64,000 nucleotides of DNA from Oceanospirillaceae bacterium (GTDB lineage Bacteria; Pseudomonadota; Gammaproteobacteria; Pseudomonadales; Balneatricaceae): the NCBI GenBank assembly GCA_002686055.1, contig NYZU01000008.1, forward strand, positions 1-64,000, written 5' to 3'. The position numbers and the translations under genes were made by a program. Under the pieces are notes generated by a model that was not told where the DNA came from, did no database searches, and was given only the letters and a program-made list of their open reading frames with translations. Within the stretch, counting starts at the first letter, position 1. Each line of letters begins with the position of its first letter. Of the stretch, positions 55,878 through 64,000 are shown in pieces.

Positions 55878-57713
55878 ATGTTTAAATTTTTTGAAAATCT
55901 TGCGCCACCCTACCCGCAGGAAGAACCGACCCAACCTCCCGCCACTTTAGTCGCTTTTATTTGGCATTATTGCTCCGGCCTAAAGCGTTATTTGGGCTTA
56001 ATGGCAATTACTTCCGCCAGCCTCGCCTTTCTTGAGGTTTTGGTATATGGATTTATGGGGCAATTGGTTGATTGGTTAGCTGGGCTTTCACGTGCTTCTT
56101 TCTTGGCAGAACAAAAGCATACTCTGTGGATGTATGGCATTTTATTGTTGGTCATTATGCCCTTGATGTTGGCAGCCAATAATCTTTTCCGCCATCAAAT
56201 TCTGATGGGCAACCTACCCATGCGTATGCGTTGGCAAGCCCATCGTTATTTGCTCAAACAAAGCATGTCCTTTTACCAAGATGACTATGCTGGACGCATT
56301 GCCACCAAAGTGATGCAAGGCGCACTGGCAGTGCGTGACACGGCTATCAAGTCCTGTGACACCTTTGTTTATGTGACTGTCTATTTAATCTCCATGGTCG
56401 CCGTTATTAGCTACACCGACTGGCGTATGGCTATCCCTATGATGGTTTGGTTAGTCTGTTTTGTGGCTACGCAATTATTTTTTGCTCCACGCCTAAAAAA
56501 AATCTCCGAGGCGCAAGCTAATGAGCGAGCCATCATGACAGGCCGCGTAGTCGATAGCTACACCAATATTGCTACGGTCAAACTTTTTGCCCATACCAAA
56601 GGTGAAGCTGAATATGCTCGTTCAGCCATGGACGGCTTTATGGTTACTGTGTATGACATGATGCGTAAGAGTACCAATATGGATATGGTTGTTAGTATCC
56701 TAAATAACCTGTTAGTTTTTGGCACCGCCGCTATTGGCATCTATCTTTGGCTTGGTGATACGGTCAGTATCGGAACTATTGCAGTTGGGGTTGCTTTAGC
56801 TCTTAGATTACAGGGTTTTTCCGATTGGATAATGTGGGAAATCTATTCTTTATTTGAAAATATTGGGACAGTTATTGATTCCATGACCACTTTGGCCAAC
56901 CCCCATACCGTGGTTGACGAAACAGATGCCGCACTGGAAGTGACCAAAGGACAAATTGAATTTGATAATGTGGGTTTTCACTATGGTAAGGAAAGTGGCG
57001 TTATTGACAATTTTAATCTCACCATAGCGGCGGGTGAAAAAATAGGTATTGTTGGCCGCTCTGGGGCCGGAAAATCAACCATGGTAAATCTCCTGTTGCG
57101 CTTTCATGATGTTGAAACAGGTGAAATACGTATTGACGGCAAAAATATTAGCCAAGTAAGCCAAGATAGTTTGCGTGCTGCCATTGGTATGGTTACCCAA
57201 GACACCTCCTTATTGCATCGATCGGTGCGCGAAAATATTGTCTATGGCAAACCTGATGCCAGCGATGCTGATATTGCCGCCGCCACTCGGAAGGCCGAAG
57301 CAGATAGCTTTATTTATGATTTAATTGATCCACATGGCAATAAAGGCTATATGGCACAGGTGGGTGAACGTGGCGTCAAACTATCGGGCGGTCAACGGCA
57401 ACGTATAGCTATTGCCCGCGTATTACTCAAAGATGCGCCCATCTTGGTCTTAGATGAAGCGACATCTGCCCTTGATTCTGAGGTAGAAGCTTCAATACAG
57501 CGCGCCCTGTATCGATTAATGGCTAACAAAACCGTTATCGCAATCGCTCACCGTTTATCCACTATCGCTGCCATGGATCGACTGATTGTGATGGATGAAG
57601 GTAAAATTATTGAGCAAGGTAGCCACCAAGAACTATTAGCTCTTGAAGGTATTTATGCCAAACTATGGCGCCATCAAACAGGTGGATTTATTGGTTTTGA
57701 GGATGATATCTAG
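55878..57713 (+). CDS. ABC exporter, fused membrane and ATPase domains
   Basis: This is a 611-residue half-size ABC transporter. It has six membrane segments in the first 330 residues (SASLAFLEVLVYGFMGQLV, LWMYGILLLVIMPLMLA, and others), then an ATPase domain with Walker A IVGRSGAGKSTMVNLLLRF, signature LSGGQRQRIAIARVLL and Walker B ILVLDEATSALD. It is related to MsbA- and multidrug-type exporters, but its substrate is unknown. The last four bases (CTAG) are shared with the convergent aminotransferase stop. Confidence 0.9.
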   Translation: MFKFFENLAPPYPQEEPTQPPATLVAFIWHYCSGLKRYLGLMAITSASLAFLEVLVYGFMGQLVDWLAGLSRASFLAEQKHTLWMYGILLLVIMPLMLAANNLFRHQILMGNLPMRMRWQAHRYLLKQSMSFYQDDYAGRIATKVMQGALAVRDTAIKSCDTFVYVTVYLISMVAVISYTDWRMAIPMMVWLVCFVATQLFFAPRLKKISEAQANERAIMTGRVVDSYTNIATVKLFAHTKGEAEYARSAMDGFMVTVYDMMRKSTNMDMVVSILNNLLVFGTAAIGIYLWLGDTVSIGTIAVGVALALRLQGFSDWIMWEIYSLFENIGTVIDSMTTLANPHTVVDETDAALEVTKGQIEFDNVGFHYGKESGVIDNFNLTIAAGEKIGIVGRSGAGKSTMVNLLLRFHDVETGEIRIDGKNISQVSQDSLRAAIGMVTQDTSLLHRSVRENIVYGKPDASDADIAAATRKAEADSFIYDLIDPHGNKGYMAQVGERGVKLSGGQRQRIAIARVLLKDAPILVLDEATSALDSEVEASIQRALYRLMANKTVIAIAHRLSTIAAMDRLIVMDEGKIIEQGSHQELLALEGIYAKLWRHQTGGFIGFEDDI

Positions 57714-58969
57714 CCCAAATAGGCTTTACGCACTTCCTCTGCAATTATCTTCAGGCCCTGTTCTATGCGCTCAGGGCTTTGGGCTGCATAATTGATACGA
57801 ATGCACTCATGGCGATGCCGCCAATCATCTTGGATACCCATAAAGAAATGGTGGCCAGACACCACAATTACATTGCGCGCCTTAAGCCGCTCATATAACG
57901 TCTGACTGGAAATGGGTAGATCTTTAAACCACAACCAAGCAAACATAGTGCCTTCGGGCTTATGCATATGCCAAGGAATTTGGCTATCCATTTCTCGGTG
58001 TAAAATGCGTTTGGCAAATTCTAATCGCTCTACATAGTATGGTCTTATGATTTGCTGACTTAAATCAATAATATCACCCGTAGACACCAAATCCTGTGCT
58101 AACAGGGCACCAAAATTACCACTCGCTAAGTTAATGATGGCGTTGGTGCGCGATAGTGCCTGAATAACTTCTTCGTTGGCAATCACTATACCCATTCTGG
58201 CACTGGGCAAACCCAATTTGGAAAGACTTAAACACACAATAGTATTGGGATTCCAAAAAGGAGTGGCTTGGGTAAAAATCAACCCAGGGAATGGCAGACC
58301 ATAGGCACCATCAATAATCAGTGGCACATCATTTGCCTGTGCTAGAGCATCTAGGTGCTCCACTTCCTCATCGGTAATAACATTACCTGTAGGGTTGGTC
58401 GGCCTTGAAACACAAATAGCACCTGTATCTGCGCCCACTTTTAACTCATCAAACCGTACTCTATATTTAAATTCGCGGTCATCTAATTTATCAATTTGGG
58501 GATGAGCTGCCGTGAAAAAATCTGCTCCCAGGCCAGCATCAGCATAGCCAATATATTCTGGCGCTAAAGGCAGCTGTATTTGCAGTTTGCTACCATCTTT
58601 AAATGTCCCAGCAAACAAATTAAAGAGCATAAAAAAACCGGCCTGACTGCCATTAGTAAGGGCAATATTGCGTTCCGATATCTGCCATCCCAAACGTCGC
58701 CGTAACAAAGTTGCTAACTCACTAATAAAACTTGAATTGCCTTGCGGGGGGTCATAACTTCCTAGCATCTGACTTAATAACTTTGGTTCCGATGCTAAAC
58801 GCGCAATACGGGCCTTAAAAACAGCTTCCACAGACGGAATAGAGGCCGGATTCCCTCCTCCCATCATAAGCATATCTTGGCCACTATTTAATGCGTCACC
58901 AATATCATCCATAAGTACCTGAATACCTGTGGAAGAACCAAATTTTTCGCCAAATGCGGATAGTTTCAT
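57710..58969 (-). CDS. avtA: Valine-pyruvate transaminase-like aminotransferase
   Basis: This is a fold-type I PLP enzyme of about 419 residues. The opening GSSTGIQVLMDDIGDAL and MMGGGNPASIP match AvtA, which makes valine from 2-oxoisovalerate with alanine. The PLP Lys is in CLSLSKLGLPSARMGI, with VSRPTNPTGNV and IDGAYGLPFPG earlier. ATG 58969 (MKLSAFGEKF) lies 16 bases after the GNAT stop. The track start overlaps the GNAT gene. Substrate preference is inferred from the N-terminal signature. Confidence 0.87.
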   Translation of the reverse strand: MKLSAFGEKFGSSTGIQVLMDDIGDALNSGQDMLMMGGGNPASIPSVEAVFKARIARLASEPKLLSQMLGSYDPPQGNSSFISELATLLRRRLGWQISERNIALTNGSQAGFFMLFNLFAGTFKDGSKLQIQLPLAPEYIGYADAGLGADFFTAAHPQIDKLDDREFKYRVRFDELKVGADTGAICVSRPTNPTGNVITDEEVEHLDALAQANDVPLIIDGAYGLPFPGLIFTQATPFWNPNTIVCLSLSKLGLPSARMGIVIANEEVIQALSRTNAIINLASGNFGALLAQDLVSTGDIIDLSQQIIRPYYVERLEFAKRILHREMDSQIPWHMHKPEGTMFAWLWFKDLPISSQTLYERLKARNVIVVSGHHFFMGIQDDWRHRHECIRINYAAQSPERIEQGLKIIAEEVRKAYLG

Positions 58970-58985
58970 CGTCTTCTTAAAGCCT

Positions 58986-59483
58986 TTATGAGTCAATAAA
59001 ATATTGCCAAAACTCGGCAATACCTGCTCCCTCGCTCAGTTCATAAGGTGCAAACCCAAATCTACGATAAGCTTTTTGGGCAGTATGATTATTGCCTAAT
59101 ACCTCAAGGGTCACTTTCACTGCTCCGCCTATTTCTGCTTCTTCAACGACGGCCTGAAGTAAATGTCGACTCAAACTTTGGCCACGATATTCTGGCAACA
59201 ATGCCAAGTCATGAATATTAACCAAAGGTTGGGCTGCAAAAGTAGAAAAGCCCCACAAACAATTGCAAAAACCAACACTCTTGCCATCAACACGAACAAG
59301 GATACTAAACATATTGGTTTGTGCCGGCAATTCAGTTAGCAGACGTTGTTGAACGTCATTACTCAAAGCTTTCGCTCCACCCATTGGATCTAAGGCATAA
59401 CTATTCAACAAACTGATTAGCTCTTTTACTTGAGTTTGATCTTGATAATCAACTTTAACCGTCTCAATTTTAATCATAGCCAT
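58986..59483 (-). CDS. GNAT-family N-acetyltransferase
   Basis: This is a 165-residue acetyltransferase with the acetyl-CoA loop LALLPEYRGQSLSRHLLQAVVEEA (RGQxxxRHL-type) and a C-terminal NNHTAQKAYRRFGF motif. The acceptor is unknown. It is followed by the AvtA-like gene after 16 bases on the same strand, so the two are probably in one operon. A second Met two codons in is an equally possible start. Confidence 0.87.
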   Translation of the reverse strand: MAMIKIETVKVDYQDQTQVKELISLLNSYALDPMGGAKALSNDVQQRLLTELPAQTNMFSILVRVDGKSVGFCNCLWGFSTFAAQPLVNIHDLALLPEYRGQSLSRHLLQAVVEEAEIGGAVKVTLEVLGNNHTAQKAYRRFGFAPYELSEGAGIAEFWQYFIDS

Positions 59484-59602
59484 AAAAATAATATAAACCT
59501 TTATATTCCAATATAGAATATATATTTAATTTTTTATTACTTCTTGTTACAAAAAAATTGCGGCATAATACTTTTGAAATATTACTTTACACAGCTACAA
59601 CT

Positions 59603-60259
59603 ATGTCCACAATTTCTACACCGAACCTTTCAGAACTACTCGCGCCCATGGCCGAGATACTGCCAGAACAAGCAGATGCCAAAGCCAGTGAAAAATTCTT
59701 GCGCCTCTGCTTACAACACGCCAAGAACCCAATTATAACCACCAGTTTTGGCCCTCAATCTGGGGTATTATTGCATATGGTAAGTAAGATTGCGCCCAAC
59801 ATTAAAGTTGTTTGGGTGGATTCTGGTTATAACTTGCCCGCAACATACAAACATGCTGAAAAGCTGACAAAGGAACTTAGCCTCAACTTAAAAGTTTATA
59901 CTCCTAGTACCAGTGCAGCTTTCTGGGATGCAACTCGCGGCGGCATTCCAACCGTTGATGACGATCGTCATGCTGACTTTACGGATAACTTTAAAATCAC
60001 GCCCTTTCAGCAAGCTCTATCGGAGTTAAAGCCTGACGTTTGGATATCTAGTGTGAGAAGAGAACAGTCAGCTCATCGTGCAAGTTTGCCCGCCGTTCAT
60101 AATGGCCCAGCGGGTATTATTAAGTTAGCTCCATTTATCACTTGGCAAGAGTCTGATATGCAAGCCTACTTGGATACCCATAATATTGCCGACGAAAGTC
60201 GTTATTTTGATCCAGTAAAAGCCCAATATGGACGCGAGTGTGGGCTACATAAACTGTAA
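59603..60259 (+). CDS. cysH: Phosphoadenosine phosphosulfate reductase CysH
   Basis: CysH reduces PAPS to sulfite with thioredoxin in assimilatory sulfate reduction. The PP-loop region is TSFGPQSGVLLHMVS, and the only catalytic Cys is near the C-terminus in RECGLHKL. The lack of the extra Cys pairs seen in APS reductases points to the PAPS type. From ATG 59603 (MSTISTPNL) it has about 218 residues, slightly shorter than E. coli CysH. The track start is a TTG 15 codons earlier. It stands alone: cysI and cysJ are not seen. A 16-codon frame follows (60262), which I do not regard as a gene. Confidence 0.93.
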   Translation: MSTISTPNLSELLAPMAEILPEQADAKASEKFLRLCLQHAKNPIITTSFGPQSGVLLHMVSKIAPNIKVVWVDSGYNLPATYKHAEKLTKELSLNLKVYTPSTSAAFWDATRGGIPTVDDDRHADFTDNFKITPFQQALSELKPDVWISSVRREQSAHRASLPAVHNGPAGIIKLAPFITWQESDMQAYLDTHNIADESRYFDPVKAQYGRECGLHKL

Positions 60260-60322
60260 TAATGACCCAAACTACTCAAGCATTAGAAACAATTTGGCAA
60301 ATCCCTGGTTGATTTTTAGCGA

Positions 60323-60607
60323 CTAAGATTTAAATATTGTTTCACCCATCTGATCGATAGCTTGGCGGGATTTAAACAAAGTGAGTTCATGGGCCCCATC
60401 TATAGTAGATGCCAAATCTGCACGTATAAACTGATGCTCAAGATCGTCCTTGGTAATCAAACCATTAACGCGATAGCCACCACTTACCTTGATGGGCTGA
60501 GTCGTAATAACAAAACCTTGATATTGATGTTCTTGGCTATCCACTTTTGCCTTAGCACTTCCTTCACTACCAGCAAATAGCCCCTTTAAGCCAGATAAAA
60601 AACCCAT
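60323..60607 (-). CDS. HlyU-family protein
   Basis: This is a 94-residue HlyU-family (PF10115-type) protein starting MGFLSGLKGLFAG, with EYQGFVITTQPIKVSGGYRVNGLI-like middle (HQYQGFVITTQPIKV) and an HQFIRADLASTIDGAHELTLFKSRQAIDQMGE tail. Despite the name, which comes from Vibrio, small members are of unknown function and lack a DNA-binding helix-turn-helix. It is a single gene, convergent with cysH. Confidence 0.8.
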   Translation of the reverse strand: MGFLSGLKGLFAGSEGSAKAKVDSQEHQYQGFVITTQPIKVSGGYRVNGLITKDDLEHQFIRADLASTIDGAHELTLFKSRQAIDQMGETIFKS

Positions 60608-60701
60608 ATAGTTGCCTCTTGCTCCAAAAAACAGAGGCTAATCATAGCATATTGAATAGTATGTATGGACAGCAATTGAGCTTTAATTAAGTGGCTTGGC
60701 G

Positions 60702-63700
60702 CTATTCCATAATAACACTTAGACGCACATAAACACCTTCTATACCATATTCTAAAGCCGTAAGATCAGCATTGTAACCCGCCCAATTATAGCCCACAGC
60801 TGCATCAATATGATCGTTAAAGCGCTTACCCAACTCTACTACAAATCCCTCTTTACTATCTTTAGTCAGACTGGTACTCAGCAATCGATATTCACCACTA
60901 AGCCAAGTTTCTGGCAAAAAGTAATAGCGATTATTTATAGCTCCTAAACTGGTCACTGCTTCAGTCATAGGCAAACCAGGCATTTTTTCTTGTGCCTTAC
61001 GAATGGCTAATTTGCCACCTAAGGACCATTTATTTGTTATGTCATAGAGGATGTCTGCAGACATAACGTGACCTTTAAGTATTTCAAGACCCGTATAACT
61101 GGTTTGATCAGCAGGTTTTTGATCATCAAGCCAACTGTATTTACCGATAATATTGAGACGGTCATGTAATACTGGACGATAAGCAAAACCAAAATCGAAC
61201 TTATTATTACGGGCTTCAATCTTTTCTTGGTCACGATCTTTGGTGTAGCCTAAATCTAAATCAGTAAACAGGGTTATATCTTGGTTATACTTGCCTTTAA
61301 GGCCTGTTTGCAGGAGGTGGCGGTCGCGATTTTTTTGCCCCGTTTCCTGTGCCATTTCATAGCGAATAAGACCTCGCAATATTGATTTTTCCTGAGTATC
61401 TTGACGCACATATGCAGCACCAACACTGGCATTTTGGCGTTGGTCTTTAACTCCCTCCAAACGATGGACATAGCCCTGACCAGCACTAACATCGATGGCC
61501 CAATTACGATTGGGTTTATAGCCCACTGTTAAATCATAACCATCACTTTGCTCACCATCTGACTCCTGCTCATAGTTAGAAATGCCCACGCTTAGACTAC
61601 GTTCATCATCTATCTGATGTTTAATAGAACCCATCTGATCCTGACGCAAGTGCTTTCCCTTTAGCGTCATTGTGGTACTAACATCAAACTCAGTATCATC
61701 ACTAACAGCTCGATTAGCGCCCAGTGTTAGACTTTGACTATTATCCTGTTCTCCACCCCGTCCATCGGCAACGGCAACACGGTAACTTTGACCATTTTTT
61801 GGACTATAACTTAAGCCCACGCTAGAAGTCAGATGTTGATCTGCTGAATGTGCAATATCACTTTGAACGCTTACCTTATCCATTTTATAGCCAACACCCA
61901 AACTAGTTGCTACACGCTGATCAGTTTTGTGCTCAAGTCCACCTTTAACACTGAACTTGTCGCCTGCATAACCGGCACCAAGACTACTTGCTAAGCTATT
62001 ATCCGTGCCATATTTGAGGCCACTTTGCAGCGTTAATCTGTCTCGTAATTTATACTCAAGTTCAGCGGATCCTGTGCTTCCCTGGGGCCCATGTGTCGCC
62101 CCACTTTTGATCGTCACATTTTCCGATGCTCGATATCGAACATCAATTGCGGTGTGACTTTTGTCTTCGCCTTTGAGTGTTTGCTGTTGCTTTAAGGCTA
62201 TTTCGGTATCCTCTGATACTTGATAACGACCTTGTATGGCAACAGTATTCTCTTCATTTTCGATGTGACTTTGGTTGTTTGTATCTGCCTGCGTCGATTG
62301 CTGATGACGTAACTCAGCACTAACGGACAAACGTTCTGTTATCTGATTATTTGCCTGCACTGTGGTAATACGAGAATTTATCAGTTCTGTAGTTTCTTGT
62401 GCCTGGGAGTTATCCAAATCTTTGCGCCACTGGTGATGATACTTCAAATGTAAGTCAATCTGCTCGTTGATTTGGGCACTAATATTTTGACCTACAGCTT
62501 CCCAACCTTGCTGACTATCACTAGCTTGAGCAGAAAACTCTGACTCTGTATCACGATAGTAGTAGTCCAGCTTTACACGTTCATTAGGTGATTGGTATTG
62601 ACCTCGCAAAGAAAAAGCTGCCCCCTGATTGTTTGTATCTAGATTAGTAATGGAAACGTCGCTTTTTTGCCAAGTTAGACCACCATCAGTGGATACATAT
62701 CTGGGTTCTACTTCAGAGGCACTCTCGGCATAGGCTATATCTAACTTATGCTTTTTATCATCATCTAGAAAGGCAGTCGCTTCAATACTATCAAGTTCGT
62801 AAACACCATAGCTCTGGTCCTCTTTTATAGTGACCATACCTACCCTAAGTTTTTTATTGAGAGAATGACGTATAACACCACCACTAATACCTTTATTCCA
62901 ATCATCAATAACCACATAGTTATAGTTCACAAGTAGATAAACAGGATTATAGTTATCCTCCTCTTGATCAGTAATTAGTGATTCATTTTTTTCTGGCTCT
63001 AACAACGGCTTGTTAAGCATAATGCGACCCGCTGCCGCATTTACCTCATAGTCAGTTTCTTCTCTGAGAGTTCGTGTCGAAATAACATTGCCGCTTACCT
63101 TATCTCGTGTCTCAAGCTCTATCTTTATGCTATCTGCAACTACTTCGTTATGCTTTAAATAAAATAGACTGCCAGTAGGCGAGGCAAACTCTACATGACT
63201 TTTCTTTTCTAATACCCGGGCATCAAAAACATCAATCTCTGTTTTAGCATATCCATTTGCATCAATTTCGACAGACTCATAGTGGCCTTGGGCACCTTGC
63301 ATACTGCGCTGAAAACTAGCCAAATGTGCTGTAATACTTGGATTAATGCGCCCCCATTTGGCCCAAGAATCATCTTTCTCTACCAGTAAATATAGGGGGC
63401 CATCACTGTCGTTAGCAAGATTACTAACCAAAGCCGAATCTCCATACACAGCATAGGTTTGATTAATATCAATATTACGGAACCAGTCATCACGGCCACG
63501 TTCACTATCGACATTTGCTGTCAACAAATATTCACCTTTAATTATGCCCTTAAAGTAAACTTGTGCCTTGCCATCTTTCCATACAGAATCAGCATAACGC
63601 CTATCACCAGAAGTAGCCGTTTCTATGTTACCCGTAATTTGCCTTTGTCCAGCCTCCATATCGATAAGGCCAATGAGTAGGTATTCTTTATCATTAAACT

Positions 63701-64000
63701 CGGCGGCTGCGCCCAAATCTATTTCTTGAGAATCAACACTGATGGCTGACCGAGGTTGAAAGCCAATTTTATTAACTGGCATTGGCTCATTAAATTCTGC
63801 AGCTCTAAACAATTGTTGTTGTAACATGCCCACTTGTGGATACCAGTAGTGTAATTTTTCTATTGCAGTTGGCATTTGAGTGGTAGCCTCTTGGGCTTCT
63901 TCAAGGCTAGCAAAATCACCTACCAGGACAACCCAATTTCCTTCTTGTAGCTGCACTAAATAGTAGGGCCAATCTATTTCTGGTAAATCATCAATAAATT
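60702..64000 (-). CDS. Large SPOR-containing outer-membrane beta-barrel protein (N-terminus outside window)
   Basis: This is a very large surface protein. The visible part is about 1,099 residues, and the frame stays open past 64000, so the true start is beyond the edge. The track's GTG start is internal. Near the visible N-terminus is a SPOR-like segment (WVVLVGDFASLEEAQEAT). Then comes a beta-rich region with TYAVYGDSALVSN, and from about residue 590 a long beta-barrel with alternating residues. Inside it lie near-perfect 27-residue repeats (SLASSLGAGYAGDKFSVKGG and RVATSLGVGYKMDKVSVQSD). The end lacks the usual terminal Phe. Role unknown; anchoring to peptidoglycan via SPOR is possible. 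Confidence 0.8.
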   Translation of the reverse strand, partial: FIDDLPEIDWPYYLVQLQEGNWVVLVGDFASLEEAQEATTQMPTAIEKLHYWYPQVGMLQQQLFRAAEFNEPMPVNKIGFQPRSAISVDSQEIDLGAAAEFNDKEYLLIGLIDMEAGQRQITGNIETATSGDRRYADSVWKDGKAQVYFKGIIKGEYLLTANVDSERGRDDWFRNIDINQTYAVYGDSALVSNLANDSDGPLYLLVEKDDSWAKWGRINPSITAHLASFQRSMQGAQGHYESVEIDANGYAKTEIDVFDARVLEKKSHVEFASPTGSLFYLKHNEVVADSIKIELETRDKVSGNVISTRTLREETDYEVNAAAGRIMLNKPLLEPEKNESLITDQEEDNYNPVYLLVNYNYVVIDDWNKGISGGVIRHSLNKKLRVGMVTIKEDQSYGVYELDSIEATAFLDDDKKHKLDIAYAESASEVEPRYVSTDGGLTWQKSDVSITNLDTNNQGAAFSLRGQYQSPNERVKLDYYYRDTESEFSAQASDSQQGWEAVGQNISAQINEQIDLHLKYHHQWRKDLDNSQAQETTELINSRITTVQANNQITERLSVSAELRHQQSTQADTNNQSHIENEENTVAIQGRYQVSEDTEIALKQQQTLKGEDKSHTAIDVRYRASENVTIKSGATHGPQGSTGSAELEYKLRDRLTLQSGLKYGTDNSLASSLGAGYAGDKFSVKGGLEHKTDQRVATSLGVGYKMDKVSVQSDIAHSADQHLTSSVGLSYSPKNGQSYRVAVADGRGGEQDNSQSLTLGANRAVSDDTEFDVSTTMTLKGKHLRQDQMGSIKHQIDDERSLSVGISNYEQESDGEQSDGYDLTVGYKPNRNWAIDVSAGQGYVHRLEGVKDQRQNASVGAAYVRQDTQEKSILRGLIRYEMAQETGQKNRDRHLLQTGLKGKYNQDITLFTDLDLGYTKDRDQEKIEARNNKFDFGFAYRPVLHDRLNIIGKYSWLDDQKPADQTSYTGLEILKGHVMSADILYDITNKWSLGGKLAIRKAQEKMPGLPMTEAVTSLGAINNRYYFLPETWLSGEYRLLSTSLTKDSKEGFVVELGKRFNDHIDAAVGYNWAGYNADLTALEYGIEGVYVRLSVIME

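Noticed and set aside
60262-60312. 16-codon ORF MTQTTQALETIWQIPG just after cysH
   Set aside because: Too short, no ribosome-binding site, no recognisable family; could be a remnant start of a lost gene but cannot be supported.

Overview
The window looks like a chromosomal segment of a marine gammaproteobacterium, probably of the Cellvibrionales/Pseudomonadales type. This rests on gene order and protein character, not on a database search. The gene orders prmB next to smrB and aroC, gpsA with a DUF4389 gene and sixA, lexA with a DUF6586-like gene and topA and then fadBA, and gltX with tRNA-Ala are all familiar from that group. The DNA is moderately AT-rich and densely coding. No phage, transposase, CRISPR array or rRNA was seen.

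Layout. 0-3.4 kb (minus strand): tupB (cut by the window edge), tupA, aroC, prmB. 3.5-4.8 kb: smrB and folE. 4.8-11.2 kb (minus): a hydrolase, sixA, a DUF4389 protein, gpsA, an rhlB-like helicase and dinG, with lexA divergent from dinG across two perfect LexA boxes. 12-19 kb (minus): a DUF6586-like gene, topA, fadA and fadB, with an unusually hairpin-rich gap between fadA and topA. 19-29 kb: a membrane-anchored hypothetical protein, a universal stress protein, uup, tatD, a glutaredoxin/XRE-cupin/rmuC/membrane-protein operon, rpsA with a recognisable promoter and terminator, and a nitroreductase. 29.3-32.7 kb: an 1130-residue sensor-regulator whose histidine-kinase part has lost its phosphoacceptor His and ATP-binding motifs but which carries an intact receiver and a LytTR DNA-binding domain. 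33.4-37 kb: tRNA-Ala, gltX, fhs.

37.4-47.5 kb is the most interesting metabolic region. It holds an acyl-CoA dehydrogenase, an ADP-forming acyl-CoA ligase, a GlxA/CdhR-type AraC regulator, a CdhB-like thioesterase, a betaine-homocysteine methyltransferase, a non-pyrrolysine MttB-family methyltransferase and (past bolA and two identical tRNA-Asn genes) a choline sulfatase. Read together, they suggest CoA-dependent breakdown of a quaternary-ammonium (onium) compound to glycine betaine, followed by demethylation, with fhs handling one-carbon units nearby. The exact substrate is not shown by the sequence.

47.7-51 kb is a GH3 beta-glucosidase gene broken by two compensating single-base shifts at homopolymers. 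51.5-64 kb holds a flavin reductase, a persulfide-dioxygenase-like MBL protein with a SulP transporter, ung, an ABC exporter, an AvtA-like aminotransferase and a GNAT enzyme, cysH, an HlyU-family protein and a very large outer-membrane protein with a SPOR-like segment and 27-residue beta repeats that runs off the right edge.
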